Origin: Acidobacteriota bacterium
GTDB lineage: Bacteria > Acidobacteriota > Terriglobia > Acidiferrales > UBA7541
Length of the DNA stretch: 64,000 nt
Assembly: GCA_013289585.1 (NCBI GenBank)
Contig: JABCZR010000001.1
Location: 124,001 to 188,000 of the forward strand
Direction: 5' to 3'
Shown piece after piece: positions 55,176 through 63,378 of the stretch (the first letter of the stretch is position 1; the number at the start of each line of letters is the position of its first letter). The position numbers and the translations under genes are program-made. The notes beneath the pieces were generated by a model. It did no database searches. It saw nothing but the letters and a program-made list of their open reading frames with translations, and had not been told where the DNA came from.

Positions 55176-55201
55176 TACTTTGTACTGCAGAGTAGTTTAC
55201 A
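55176..55201 (+). promoter_or_regulatory. Palindromic operator, copy 2, before the prenyltransferase
   Basis: TACTTT (55176-55181), AGAGTA (55189-55194) and TTTACA (55196-55201) match the first copy in order and spacing (offsets 0, 13 and 20), with about 19 of 26 positions identical. A clear -10 is not visible downstream, so the exact promoter is unsettled. Confidence 0.65.
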
Positions 55202-55228
55202 GTGCTTTCCCGGCGGCGGAGAAAGAAC

Positions 55229-55987
55229 ATGCTCATGCATCATCTGACCATTCAGCAGATTTCCACGGCGCAGCCTGCGATTGCGCAGGCCCCGGGCCTC
55301 CACGTGGCCATTATCTCGGACGGGAACGGAAGGTGGGCCACTTCGAGAGGCTTGCCGCGCTCGGCGGGCCATCGCGCGGGCGCCGAATCGGCGCGCCGAG
55401 TTATTCAGGCTGCGCCGCGTCTCGGAATTCATACGCTGACACTCTTTGCGCTTTCCTCGGCGAACTGGAAACGTCCGGCTGCCGAGGTCAACGCAATCCT
55501 ACGGCTCCTCCACGAATACCTCTTCACCGAAACGACCCATTGCATCGACGAAGGAGTCCGCCTAAGCCTCATTGGGCGACGCGACCGGTTGCCCGCAACG
55601 CTGCGACAGGCCATCGCCGATTCAGAAGCGGCGACGGCAAAGGGAACACGTCTGCACCTCCGGCTCGCGGTCGACTATTCCGCGCGGGAGGCCATCTACC
55701 ACGCTGCCTGCCGTTTTTACAAAGTTACTGAGCTTTCGCCGGAGTCTTTCAGCAATGTCCTCGCGGAAGTGCACCGCGGTGGCTCGACGGAAGTTGACTT
55801 ACTGATCCGCACGGGCGGCGAACAGCGCCTTTCCGACTTTCTGCTGTGGGAGTGCGCGTTTGCGGAATTCGTGTTTCTGCAAAAACGCTGGCCGGATTTT
55901 ACCGCCGCCGATCTGGAAGCGGCCGTACGCGAATTCGGGCAGCGCGAACGCACGCGTGGAGCATTGCCGGATGCCATCGCAGGCTAG
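55229..55987 (+). CDS. uppS: Isoprenyl transferase (undecaprenyl-diphosphate synthase family)
   Basis: Cis-prenyltransferase that elongates farnesyl diphosphate to a polyprenyl diphosphate lipid carrier. The 252 residues contain HVAIISDGNGRWATSRGLPR with catalytic Asp31, SAGHRAG, TLFALSSANWKRP and the C-terminal RTGGEQRLSDFLLWECAFAE. The usual MDGNGRWA has Ser for Met, and RTSGEQR is RTGGEQR, small departures from housekeeping UppS. Start ATG 55229 follows GGAGAAAGAAC. The operator upstream suggests it is an inducible, specialised copy, not the main cell-wall enzyme; this is inference. Confidence 0.92.
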   Translation: MLMHHLTIQQISTAQPAIAQAPGLHVAIISDGNGRWATSRGLPRSAGHRAGAESARRVIQAAPRLGIHTLTLFALSSANWKRPAAEVNAILRLLHEYLFTETTHCIDEGVRLSLIGRRDRLPATLRQAIADSEAATAKGTRLHLRLAVDYSAREAIYHAACRFYKVTELSPESFSNVLAEVHRGGSTEVDLLIRTGGEQRLSDFLLWECAFAEFVFLQKRWPDFTAADLEAAVREFGQRERTRGALPDAIAG

Positions 55988-56017
55988 CCGAAATCACAGA
56001 GGACAGGACAAGAAACG

Positions 56018-56737
56018 ATGGCGGAATTCACACCACACTTTGCTCCTGTCGTAGTGCTGCTTTTCCTGGGCACCGGCTTGGTGCTCAGCGCCTGCTTTCT
56101 CCTGTTGTTTTACGGCGCCGCGCGGCGATCTTCTTTTATTGCCATGCTCGCTGGGGGCTCGGCACTTACGATCGCCATCGGGTATCTGCTGCTTCTGGCA
56201 GGCGTTTCCTTTGCCAGTAGCGAAAAAATCCTGCCAACGGGAAGTTGGAAGTACTTTTGCGAGATTGATTGCCACATTGCCTATTCGCTCATCGGGGCAG
56301 AGACAGCCTCAGCGCTAGGCCCGGAGATGCAGCAGATCTCCCCACACGGAAAATTCATCATCGTTCGCGTGAAGACCTGGTTTGACGGGAGCACTATTTC
56401 CGCGCGACGCGGCAATGGGCCGCTAACTCCGAATCCCCGAAAGGTCGTCCTTGTCGACGATATAGGGCGCAGTTTTTCATTGTCTGTCGAGAGCCAGGCA
56501 GTGTTGGTGTGCTATGGAAGCATCTCGACTCCACTCACTCAGGCATTGCGGCCCGGAGAGAGTTATACCAGTGATTTCCTCTTCGATGTTCCCAAGGACG
56601 CTCGCGGACTTCGACTACTCATAGCCGAAGACGACCCCGAATCGCGGCTGGTGATTGGGCACGAAAACAGCCTGCTGCACAAGAAAATCTACTTTGCGGT
56701 CGATTCGGCCCCACCCCTGAGCAAACCTGCCCACTAA
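56018..56737 (+). CDS. Membrane-anchored protein, unknown function
   Basis: A 239-residue protein with two hydrophobic helices near the N-terminus (VVLLFLGTGLVLSACFLLLF and IAMLAGGSALTIAIGYLLLL) and a strand-rich extracytoplasmic domain at about 75-230. The soluble part resembles DUF4352/Ig-like folds (GKFIIVRVKTWFD, SVESQAVLVCYGS, SYTSDFLFDVPKDARGLRLLI). Two Cys in FCEIDCHIAY could form a disulfide. It follows uppS by 30 bp on the same strand. Function not recognised. Confidence 0.78.
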   Translation: MAEFTPHFAPVVVLLFLGTGLVLSACFLLLFYGAARRSSFIAMLAGGSALTIAIGYLLLLAGVSFASSEKILPTGSWKYFCEIDCHIAYSLIGAETASALGPEMQQISPHGKFIIVRVKTWFDGSTISARRGNGPLTPNPRKVVLVDDIGRSFSLSVESQAVLVCYGSISTPLTQALRPGESYTSDFLFDVPKDARGLRLLIAEDDPESRLVIGHENSLLHKKIYFAVDSAPPLSKPAH

Positions 56738-56830
56738 ACAATTCTGAATGAGCAAATTGCGGGCGCCCTTTCACACCGCCCCGCCCTGACGTTTCGCCTT
56801 GCTCCGCCGTCTATACCCCAGGAGCCAGGA

Positions 56831-57511
56831 ATGGGAACTATGGGACTTGCGCTGCCCTGGGAGGCTAGAATCCCTTCTGCGGCGCGCGAACGGGGGACGC
56901 GAGTGGAACCTTCCGAGCACCTGGCCGGCGGCCCCAACCCGGCCGCCATGGATCCGACGACGGAAGACGCCGCGCTGGCAGCGGGCTGTTTGTCCGGAGA
57001 TCTCCGCGCCTACGAGCGGCTGTACGGAATGCATGGCGCGCGGATGAAAAATCTCGCCCGCAATCTGCTCGGCAATCCAATGGATGCAGAGGACGCTGTG
57101 CAGGAGACTTTCCTGAAAGTGCAGCGAAGTATCGCCGGCTTCCGTGGCCAATCCAGTTTTGTGACCTGGACCTACCGGATTCTGATCAACACTTGCTATG
57201 ACGCACGCCGCAGCCGCCTGCGCAAGAAAGAAATCGCCAACGATGACAGCAGTGAATCACCACGGCCAGAGCCGCGAGCATCCGTGGCACATCCCTCGCT
57301 GCGCATGGCTCTTGAACGCGCACTGGCTTCCTTAACGAGGCACCAGCGGGACGTTTTTCTCTTGTACGAGGTGCAAGGATTCCGGCATGCGGAGATCGCC
57401 GGAATGCTGGAGATTACTGAGACCGCTTCGAAAAACACTCTTTTTCAAGCGAAGAAAAATCTTCGCCAGCTGCTTGAGCCACCGCGGAGCAGCAGCGCGG
57501 AAGCACGGTGA
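56831..57511 (+). CDS. ECF-type RNA polymerase sigma factor
   Basis: Group-4 sigma factor of 226 residues. Region 2 is GDLRAYERLYGMHGARMKNLA through DAEDAVQETFLKVQRSI and FVTWTYRILINTCYDARR; region 4 is ALASLTRHQRDVFLLYEVQG with FRHAEIAGMLEITETASKNTLFQAKKNLRQLL. AGGAG lies 7 nt before ATG 56831; an internal ATG at 56948 would drop a 39-residue extension. The gene is followed 3 bp later by a zinc-type anti-sigma factor and then a DUF4097 protein, so the three form a regulon module. Confidence 0.95.
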   Translation: MGTMGLALPWEARIPSAARERGTRVEPSEHLAGGPNPAAMDPTTEDAALAAGCLSGDLRAYERLYGMHGARMKNLARNLLGNPMDAEDAVQETFLKVQRSIAGFRGQSSFVTWTYRILINTCYDARRSRLRKKEIANDDSSESPRPEPRASVAHPSLRMALERALASLTRHQRDVFLLYEVQGFRHAEIAGMLEITETASKNTLFQAKKNLRQLLEPPRSSSAEAR

Positions 57512-57514
57512 ACG

Positions 57515-58183
57515 ATGATGAATCTGACCTGTAGCGATCGCGAGCGCATTTTCGAAGATGGGACGCCCGCTGAATGGGCCGCGCTGGAAGCTCACGCGTC
57601 CGGGTGTCCGGCGTGCGCAGAAGAGTTGCGCGCATGGAAATCGTTGAGCGTCGTAGCGCAGGAGCTTCGCGAGCACACCGAAAGCCCCGCATTGTGGGGG
57701 CGGATCGAGAGCGCGCTCGCCGAAGAAGATGCACGCAATGCGGGACGTGCCCAACGTCGTCGATGGTTTTCGTTCCTGCAGAATATTCCGCTTGGATGGC
57801 AAACCATTGCTGCAGGTGCCCTTGTTTTGGTCCTGACGATTTCCGCAGGCTGGATTTATATCCATCCGCTTGATCGCGGTTCTGATGGTGATAAATCGCT
57901 CCTGAGGAGCGCGGCCCTCAAGAACGTGGAGAGTGCCGAAGCCGCGTATATACAGGCGATTGACAAGCTCGCCTCCGAAGCCAGTTCGCAACTCGACAAT
58001 CCCGCGACGCCGTTGCTCGCCAACTATCACGAAAAGCTGATGCTGCTGGACAGCGCAATCGCCGAGCTGCGCGCGCAGGCCGGATTGAACCCCTCAAACG
58101 CCCAACTGCGCTACCAATTGCTGGCGATGTACCAGGAGAAGCAGCGCGCCCTTGAAGAGGTCTTGGAGGTTAAACAGCGATGA
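57515..58183 (+). CDS. Zinc-finger anti-sigma factor
   Basis: Membrane anti-sigma factor of 222 residues. His27, Cys31 and Cys34 (HASGCPAC) with Cys6 form the ZAS-type motif that holds the sigma factor. A transmembrane helix lies at about 96-115 (WQTIAAGALVLVLTISAGWI), followed by a periplasmic helical domain rich in Gln/Ala/Leu (QLRYQLLAMYQEKQRALEEV). It sits between the ECF sigma gene and the DUF4097 gene, whose ATG overlaps its stop. The signal sensed is unknown. Confidence 0.92.
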   Translation: MMNLTCSDRERIFEDGTPAEWAALEAHASGCPACAEELRAWKSLSVVAQELREHTESPALWGRIESALAEEDARNAGRAQRRRWFSFLQNIPLGWQTIAAGALVLVLTISAGWIYIHPLDRGSDGDKSLLRSAALKNVESAEAAYIQAIDKLASEASSQLDNPATPLLANYHEKLMLLDSAIAELRAQAGLNPSNAQLRYQLLAMYQEKQRALEEVLEVKQR

Positions 58184-59829
58184 ATTGCACTCTACCCAGC
58201 TTCTGGAGAGAACGGCCGCGTCACGCCGCGGCTGCGGGACTGCTGTCCGTGATGTTTCTTTTTACGGCAACGCCTATGCCCGCCGCAAATTCATCGCAGG
58301 AACAGGTGTCGAGGGATTTTCAACAGACAGTGGCGCTGGGCACCGGCCAGTCCGTGCGCGTGGAGCACAAGTTCGGCAGCATCAAGCTCCATGGCGAAGC
58401 TGGCCGCAATGTGAGGATTTCCGCGACGATTCGCGCGCAGGCCAGTTCACGCGAGGAAGCGGAATCCTTCGCGCAAAAGATCAAGATCGAGGTACAGCAG
58501 ACGGGAGATGGTGTGCGCATCAAGACCATCTATCCCGAGGAAGAGAAGAAATGGTTCCACTCCAGCAAGAACTCTTCGTGGTCCGTCAATTATGAAATTG
58601 GGATGCCGTCCGACGCTCCCATTGTCGTGCGAAACAGCTTTGGGAGTGTCGAGGTGACAGGAATTCGCGGGACTGCAGATGTCGAGAACAGCTACGGCAC
58701 GCTCACTGCGCGTGACGCCGGCGCGGGCCGGTGGAACAATGCCTTTGGGAGCATTGAGCTTACCGGAGCCGCGGGAAATACTTTCGTGAACGATAACAAC
58801 GGTTCGGTGCAGGTTTCCGATGTCAAGGGCACGCTGGAAGTGCGCAACCGCTTTGGCAGTATCACCGGCCGCGACATTCAGGGAGCGGCGACGATTACGG
58901 GAGGCAATGGTGGAGTGACTCTAAGCAACGCCGCCTCCGCGAACGTTACGACCTCTTTCGGGAGCGTTGACGCACGCAATATCCGTGGCGATCTTGCGAT
59001 CCACGACAACAACGGAAATGTGGAAATTGCCGCGATCGGCGGCGCAGCGGACATCAACAACAGCTTCGGCAACGTGACGTTTTCCGATATAAAGGGACGC
59101 GTCAATTGCAGCACGAACAATGGCCGAGTCAAGGGCGGCTCCCTGGCGGGGAGCAACGTGACCGTCCGGGATTCCTTCGGCAACATCGAACTGGACACAG
59201 TCAGTGGGGCCCTGGACGCCGAAACTTCGAATGGAAAAATCGTGGTCCACGACGCTCGGAGCAGCGTCACGCTCAAAACATCTTTTGGCGCCATCGAAGC
59301 CTCGAACATCCCTAAGGGCATCCGAGCAGTTACGGGAAACGGCGGGATCATCCTCGCGGACATCGGTGGGGACACCTTCGCCAAAACGAGTTTCGGCAGC
59401 GTCCTGGCAGAACGCATCGGCGGCAATCTAACAGTGGAGAATAGCAATGGCTCCATCACCGCGCGGACCGTGAAGGGCGATGCGTCGGTGAACACTTCCT
59501 TCGCCGGCGTCACGCTGGAATCGGTCGGCGGACGCATCACAGTGGACAATCAGAACGGGGCAATATCTGTGACGGTTCTGCGTCCTTCCAGTGGTTGCCG
59601 GGATATTTCGCTGAAAACGTCTTTTTCGTCCATCCGGGTGCGCGTCCCGGACGGCGTGGGCTACAACCTTACGGCGCGCACTTCCTTCGGAAGGATTTCC
59701 TCGGAGCTTCCGGTTACTTCAACGGGCAGCATCGGAGGCGATTCACTGAACGGCACGATTGGTGCAGGCGGCTGCCAGCTTCAACTCACCAATTCGAACG
59801 GAAGCATCGAAATCGCCAAGGCTCCCTGA
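58180..59829 (+). CDS. Secreted DUF4097 beta-strand repeat protein
   Basis: A 549-residue exported protein. After a signal segment (AAGLLSVMFLFTATPMPA), residues 55-545 consist of about 20 tandem beta-helix turns with the pattern N-FGS/N-I/V-----I-G---V--NG-I, for example NSFGSVEVTGIRG, NNAFGSIELTGAAG, NRFGSITGRDIQG. Alternate turns carry NNG or FGS. This is the DUF4097 adhesin-like fold, common behind ECF/anti-sigma pairs in Acidobacteriota. It ends GSIEIAKAP. Function probably envelope or stress related; not experimentally fixed. Confidence 0.9.
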   Translation: MNCTLPSFWRERPRHAAAAGLLSVMFLFTATPMPAANSSQEQVSRDFQQTVALGTGQSVRVEHKFGSIKLHGEAGRNVRISATIRAQASSREEAESFAQKIKIEVQQTGDGVRIKTIYPEEEKKWFHSSKNSSWSVNYEIGMPSDAPIVVRNSFGSVEVTGIRGTADVENSYGTLTARDAGAGRWNNAFGSIELTGAAGNTFVNDNNGSVQVSDVKGTLEVRNRFGSITGRDIQGAATITGGNGGVTLSNAASANVTTSFGSVDARNIRGDLAIHDNNGNVEIAAIGGAADINNSFGNVTFSDIKGRVNCSTNNGRVKGGSLAGSNVTVRDSFGNIELDTVSGALDAETSNGKIVVHDARSSVTLKTSFGAIEASNIPKGIRAVTGNGGIILADIGGDTFAKTSFGSVLAERIGGNLTVENSNGSITARTVKGDASVNTSFAGVTLESVGGRITVDNQNGAISVTVLRPSSGCRDISLKTSFSSIRVRVPDGVGYNLTARTSFGRISSELPVTSTGSIGGDSLNGTIGAGGCQLQLTNSNGSIEIAKAP

Positions 59830-59841
59830 ACAGGGAAAGCG

Positions 59842-60315
59842 TCAGTGCGACGCACGCCGCGCGCGATCCATCGCGAACGCTTTTTGCAGGATGCGTGTCG
59901 CAGTTTCGGTTAAATGATAATTGGCCAGTTCTTCTTCCCGCGCGAAAGCCACAGCCGTGACGTCGCTTCCCGCACGCGGTTCGCCTCTGATGCGCTCGCA
60001 GAGATAGTCCACGATGACATAGTGAAAACGCGGTTTTTTCTGCAGCTGAATGGCGATGGTTCCATCCTCTGCATAAATTCGGTCAAACACTTCGATGAGA
60101 TCGAGGACGCGAACGGTGATGCCCGTTTCTTCGAGCAATTCGCGAGCGACTCCCTCCTGCAGCGACTCACCGAGTTCCAGCGTGCCCCCGGGGATGGACC
60201 ACTCTCCGCGCAGAGGCTCGCTGCCGCGGCGGATCAGCAGCGTGCGGCCTTGCTCGATGATCACACCACCGATACCAACCACTGGCCTTTCGGGGTACTC
60301 TCTTGGAGAAGTCAT
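59842..60315 (-). CDS. NUDIX hydrolase
   Basis: From ATG 60315 the product is 157 residues, a full NUDIX domain. The NUDIX box GGTLELGE (43-50) to RELLEETGI (58-66) keeps Gx5Ex7REUXEEXGU exactly. VGIGGVIIEQGRTLLIRRG and FHYVIVDYLCERI fit an ADP-ribose, 8-oxo-dGTP or similar nucleoside-diphosphate hydrolase; substrate is not clear. It converges on the DUF4097 gene. A longer frame antisense to the LysW-like gene is rejected. Confidence 0.93.
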   Translation of the reverse strand: MTSPREYPERPVVGIGGVIIEQGRTLLIRRGSEPLRGEWSIPGGTLELGESLQEGVARELLEETGITVRVLDLIEVFDRIYAEDGTIAIQLQKKPRFHYVIVDYLCERIRGEPRAGSDVTAVAFAREEELANYHLTETATRILQKAFAMDRARRASH

Positions 60316-60376
60316 GGGTAAGGTCCTCGAGGATAGGGCGCGGTGGCGTTCAAAGCAGCCGCACCGCGCGCGGGAG

Positions 60377-60403
60377 TTGACTTCGTATATCGCGGTATAT
60401 AAT
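60377..60403 (+). promoter_or_regulatory. Candidate promoter for the LysW-like gene
   Basis: -35 TTGACT (60377-60382) and a perfect -10 TATAAT (60398-60403) are 15 bp apart. A GTG-started gene with GGAGG ahead begins 69 bp downstream. The spacing is short, so the promoter is tentative. Confidence 0.55.
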
Positions 60404-60471
60404 ACGCTGCAAGGTGGTGGAGACGTTCCTGGCGCCGCCACTTTGCGAACAACTCTACGGAGGATGGTGCC

Positions 60472-60726
60472 GTGATCCGTTGCCCTGAATGTTCCGCCGA
60501 AATCGATGTGGACGAAGACGAAGTCGAAGAAGGCGAAATCCTGAGTTGTCCCGAATGCGAGTCTGAACTCGAGGTCTCGCAAACGCATCCGGTCCATCTC
60601 AACCTCATCGCGGATGATGCGGACGAGGAGGACGATGAGGAAGAAGAAGGCAAGCCTGGAGAAAATGGCGACCTCATCGACGATGATGATGAAGAGGAAG
60701 AAGACGAAGAAGACGACGAGGAGTAA
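60472..60726 (+). CDS. LysW-like amino-group carrier protein with extended acidic tail
   Basis: An 84-residue protein. MIRCPECSAEIDVDEDEVEE and GEILSCPECESELEVSQ give a four-Cys zinc ribbon (Cys4, 7, 26, 29) and the acidic face of LysW, the carrier that holds glutamate or aminoadipate during lysine or arginine synthesis. Normal LysW is about 54 residues and ends in EDWGE. Here the tail is expanded to about 40 residues of nearly pure Asp/Glu, ending in EE. No lysX/argX ligase is near, and a standard arg operon is present at 30.6-39.4 kb. Start is GTG with GGAGG 8 nt ahead. Confidence 0.85.
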   Translation: MIRCPECSAEIDVDEDEVEEGEILSCPECESELEVSQTHPVHLNLIADDADEEDDEEEEGKPGENGDLIDDDDEEEEDEEDDEE

Positions 60727-60797
60727 CCGGCGCACCGTACCTCGCCTGGCATCCTGCAACGCCGGGCACCGCATCTCAATTGATTAGGAGCAGTAAG

Positions 60798-61244
60798 ATG
60801 CATCGCCCACGGCGGGTTGCTGTTCTTTGCACGGCGATGTTCGTCGTTGCTGTGGCCGCAAAATCGAGCTTGACCCAGGAACCACCGCCCCCAGTTGCAC
60901 CCGCCCCGCCGGCCCAGGGAACGTCTTCGAGCAAACCTGGTAAGACAACATACAGCCACAAAAATGATTTCGTGATCCGCGGAACTGTTTTTAACGACAA
61001 GGCTCTTTCGGCCCCAGGGGCTCAGCTTCGGATTCGCAGGGTTCAAGAGAAGAAATTCCGCTGGGAAACCTATACCAACTCTCGCGGCGAATTTGCAGTG
61101 CGTGTGCCGCAGGGCTCAGACTATGAGATGGTTGTGCGTGCCAAGGGGTTCGTGGAACAGACCCGCAACATCGATGCGAAAAGCGGCGCGAACGAGGAAC
61201 GCATGGTCTTTAGGCTGGAGCTCGCTGCGGGAGAGAAGAAATGA
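60798..61244 (+). CDS. Secreted CarboxypepD_reg-like protein 1
   Basis: From ATG 60798 (TTAGGAG ahead) 148 residues: a signal peptide (AVLCTAMFVVAVAAKSS), a Pro/Ala linker (PPPPVAPAPPAQG), then a beta-sandwich at about 55-145 with RGTVFNDKALSAPGAQLRIRR, YTNSRGEFAVRVPQGSDYEM and GFVEQTRNIDA. This is the carboxypeptidase regulatory-like fold, a transthyretin-type seven-strand unit. It overlaps the next, related gene by 4 bp. No catalytic motif; probably a small envelope or polysaccharide-binding module. Confidence 0.87.
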   Translation: MHRPRRVAVLCTAMFVVAVAAKSSLTQEPPPPVAPAPPAQGTSSSKPGKTTYSHKNDFVIRGTVFNDKALSAPGAQLRIRRVQEKKFRWETYTNSRGEFAVRVPQGSDYEMVVRAKGFVEQTRNIDAKSGANEERMVFRLELAAGEKK

Positions 61245-61603
61245 AGGCGCCACACCGCATGTTCTGCCTGATGTTGACGCTCTCACTGTTCTCGGCATGG
61301 GGTGTCGCGCAGGACAAGAAACGCGAAGCACAGCTCCGCACGGTCCGCGGTATCGTGGTGGACAAGTCCGACAATCCGCTCTCCGGCAGCGTGGTCTTTC
61401 TGAAAAACACGCGCACCAATTCCGTCCGTAGCAGTTATACGGATGACACCGGCAGCTATCGGTTCAGCGGGCTCGACCCCAACGCGGATTACGAACTGCA
61501 CGCGGAAAAAGATGGCGCAAAGTCAACGACGCGCACAGTTTCGAGTTTTGACAGTCGCAAGCAAATAGACCTTAACCTCAAGATCGACCGGAAGAAGGGC
61601 TGA
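61241..61603 (+). CDS. Secreted CarboxypepD_reg-like protein 2
   Basis: A 120-residue paralogue of the preceding protein: signal peptide (LMLTLSLFSAWGVAQ), then RGIVVDKSDNPLSGSVVFLKN, YTDDTGSYRFSGLDPNADYEL and the final strand QIDLNLKID. The start overlaps the previous stop as ATGA. The pair differs mainly in the N-terminal linker, which is absent here, suggesting local duplication. Confidence 0.89.
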   Translation: MKAPHRMFCLMLTLSLFSAWGVAQDKKREAQLRTVRGIVVDKSDNPLSGSVVFLKNTRTNSVRSSYTDDTGSYRFSGLDPNADYELHAEKDGAKSTTRTVSSFDSRKQIDLNLKIDRKKG

Positions 61604-61655
61604 CCGCGGCAGAAGAACACGCCACAGCGTGGCCGCTCCGCGATGGATAGACCCG

Positions 61656-62600
61656 CTAACCGATTGTTGGCGCGAGTACTCGCACGGCCTTGGGAACAAC
61701 TTCGATCTCCACGGGAGTGGGTCCCAGAATTTCACCATCGCCATGAAACATGCATGGCTGTTGCGTTGTGAAGCGCACGCATCGTGCGCGCCACCTCTTC
61801 ACCCGTGAAGTTCGAAGATCGCCGCTACCCATCAAGCGTGGAAGCAAGGTCAGAACTTCGAATTTGGTGAGCTTTTCCATCATCACAACTTCGAGTGATC
61901 CGTCGTCAACCTTTGCATCAGGAGCAAGCCGCAATCCGGCGCCGTAGGTCGGCGAATTCAACGCGGCCGCGAGTAAAGCCTGCGTTTCGAACGAAGGGAG
62001 ATTGCTTCCGGGAAAATCGACTCGGACATCAACGGAATCGAATCTAGCCAGCGCAGTGATCGCCGAGGCGATATACCGGATCCGGCCAGGCAGCTGGCGA
62101 TACGCTCCGCTCGCGTAACGCACTGCCTCGGCGTCCAGTCCGACCCCGCCTCCGCCGGCGTACAATCGAGTCCGACCATCGCCGGTGCAGACTCTAACCA
62201 GATCCACGAGCCTCTCTTGACCAGCTAGAAGCGCTTCTGTTGCTTTGACGGGATCACCCGGCATCCCGAGTGCAGTGGCGAAATCGTTTCCCCCTCCGAC
62301 GGGAATAATCCCTAGCAGGACATCGGCTCCGAACGCCGCATTGGCCAATGCTTGAAATGTACCGTCCCCGCCCGCTGTGACGAGCAAGTTCTTTCCTCGC
62401 AAAATGGCCTTTTGCACGCACGATTCGAGTTCTTCCACACTGCGTGTCACCACAAACTCTGCGAGGATACTGGATGATTCGAACACTTTCTGAATGCGCG
62501 GCAGATATTTGCGAGCACGGCCTGCCCCAGCAGTAGGATTACTGAACACGACAATATTCGAAGCGCGCACAATGACGGATGGTTCCGTGTGATTGCTCAT
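61656..62600 (-). CDS. YegS/DagK-type lipid kinase
   Basis: Diacylglycerol-kinase-like enzyme of 314 residues. NIVVFSNPTAGAGRARKYLP forms the first strand and P-loop-like turn, VTAGGDGTFQALANAAFG has the GGDGT signature, IIPVGGGNDFATALGM binds nucleotide, and the C-terminal half carries APDAKVDDGSLEVVMMEKL. Usually phosphorylates diacylglycerol or a related lipid at the inner membrane. It converges with the CarboxypepD_reg genes. No unusual features. Confidence 0.94.
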   Translation of the reverse strand: MSNHTEPSVIVRASNIVVFSNPTAGAGRARKYLPRIQKVFESSSILAEFVVTRSVEELESCVQKAILRGKNLLVTAGGDGTFQALANAAFGADVLLGIIPVGGGNDFATALGMPGDPVKATEALLAGQERLVDLVRVCTGDGRTRLYAGGGGVGLDAEAVRYASGAYRQLPGRIRYIASAITALARFDSVDVRVDFPGSNLPSFETQALLAAALNSPTYGAGLRLAPDAKVDDGSLEVVMMEKLTKFEVLTLLPRLMGSGDLRTSRVKRWRARCVRFTTQQPCMFHGDGEILGPTPVEIEVVPKAVRVLAPTIG

Positions 62601-62828
62601 GCCTCGACGCTACAACTTGGTTCGACCAACTCACACGGAAGATTTTTCAACATCCGCTCCCCACCTTGGTTTTCGACTCTTAAACTGTCACGCCAGTTGG
62701 ACGGAATCTCATACCCTACCGTTCTGGCCAGGGATCGATAGGCCATGCAAATCGAACGACACAGAGTTTCTTCTGGGTTGACGTGGGAGCTTCATAAGTC
62801 TATTTTGTCAACACTGGCGGGGGTAATC

Positions 62829-63284
62829 ATGAGTAGTTTTTCTTGCAGGGTTATTCACAGGCAGCCTCATTGGAGTGGTTGTTACACTCCTGATTCTACT
62901 GATCGTCGCTGGCTTTAAGGGCTCCGAACCCAGCCAGAAAAATAAGCTTTCGAATCCAAAAGTTTACCTGGCGGCTATTGTTCTGCTGGCAATTTGCGCG
63001 GTTTGCTATACGTTTGATCTGGAGAAGAGCGCCCTGCTCGCACTTTTGCTCTCCGTTCTGTTAATCGCAAAACTTGGCGGCTCGAAGCAAGGCATAGCGG
63101 CTGCCGCCCTCGCGGCAGTCATACTCGCCTGGTTCTTACCCCCAGTGGTTCACTTTCGGTCATCGGCCTGGATAACCGCCTGGCCTTGGCTCTATTCGTC
63201 TTAGGGACGGTCGTGGGTAGCATTATTGTCGAAGGAAATGTGTGGCTGAAACGGTGGATTGCCAGCTCGGATCCGGATCGCTAG
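62829..63284 (+). pseudogene. Small membrane-protein gene with two apparent frameshifts
   Basis: ATG 62829 reads M-S-S-F, then hits a stop unless one T is removed from the run of five at 62837-62841; after that correction the frame continues LAGLFTGSLIGVVVTLLILLI. Near 63150-63165, after WFLPPVV, the frame must shift again to read LSVIGLDNRLALALFVLGTVVG and end at TAG 63284 as SDPDR. The joined product of about 150 residues would have four or five helices. Without correction only a 109-residue stretch (62875-63204) is open. Either a decayed gene or two sequencing indels at homopolymers. Confidence 0.6.
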
Positions 63285-63302
63285 CGAAGTAAATTGAACT
63301 CT

Positions 63303-63377
63303 TGGTGCCGGCGGGGGGAATCGAACCCACGGCCTAGGGATTATGAGACCCTCGCTCTACCACTGAGCTACGCCGGC
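63303..63377 (-). tRNA. tRNA-Met (anticodon CAT), CCA encoded
   Basis: The acceptor arm GCCGGCG pairs with CGCCGGC, followed by discriminator A and genomic CCA (63303-63305). D arm GCTC/GAGC, anticodon loop CTCATAA with CAT at the centre, and T loop TTCGATT are all in place; the last anticodon-stem pair is T-T and one T-stem pair is mismatched. The 5' base is G and there is no initiator-type G-C triplet stack, so elongator Met is favoured; tRNA-Ile2 (lysidine-modified CAT) is not excluded. Confidence 0.9.
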
Positions 63378-63378
63378 A

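Noticed and set aside
58878-59549. 223-codon minus-strand frame
   Set aside because: Antisense to the regular DUF4097 repeats, which create a long open mirror.
60318-60774. N-terminal extension of the NUDIX gene, hydrophobic and Phe/Leu rich
   Set aside because: It is the reverse complement of the acidic LysW-like tail; the NUDIX domain has its own ATG at 60315.
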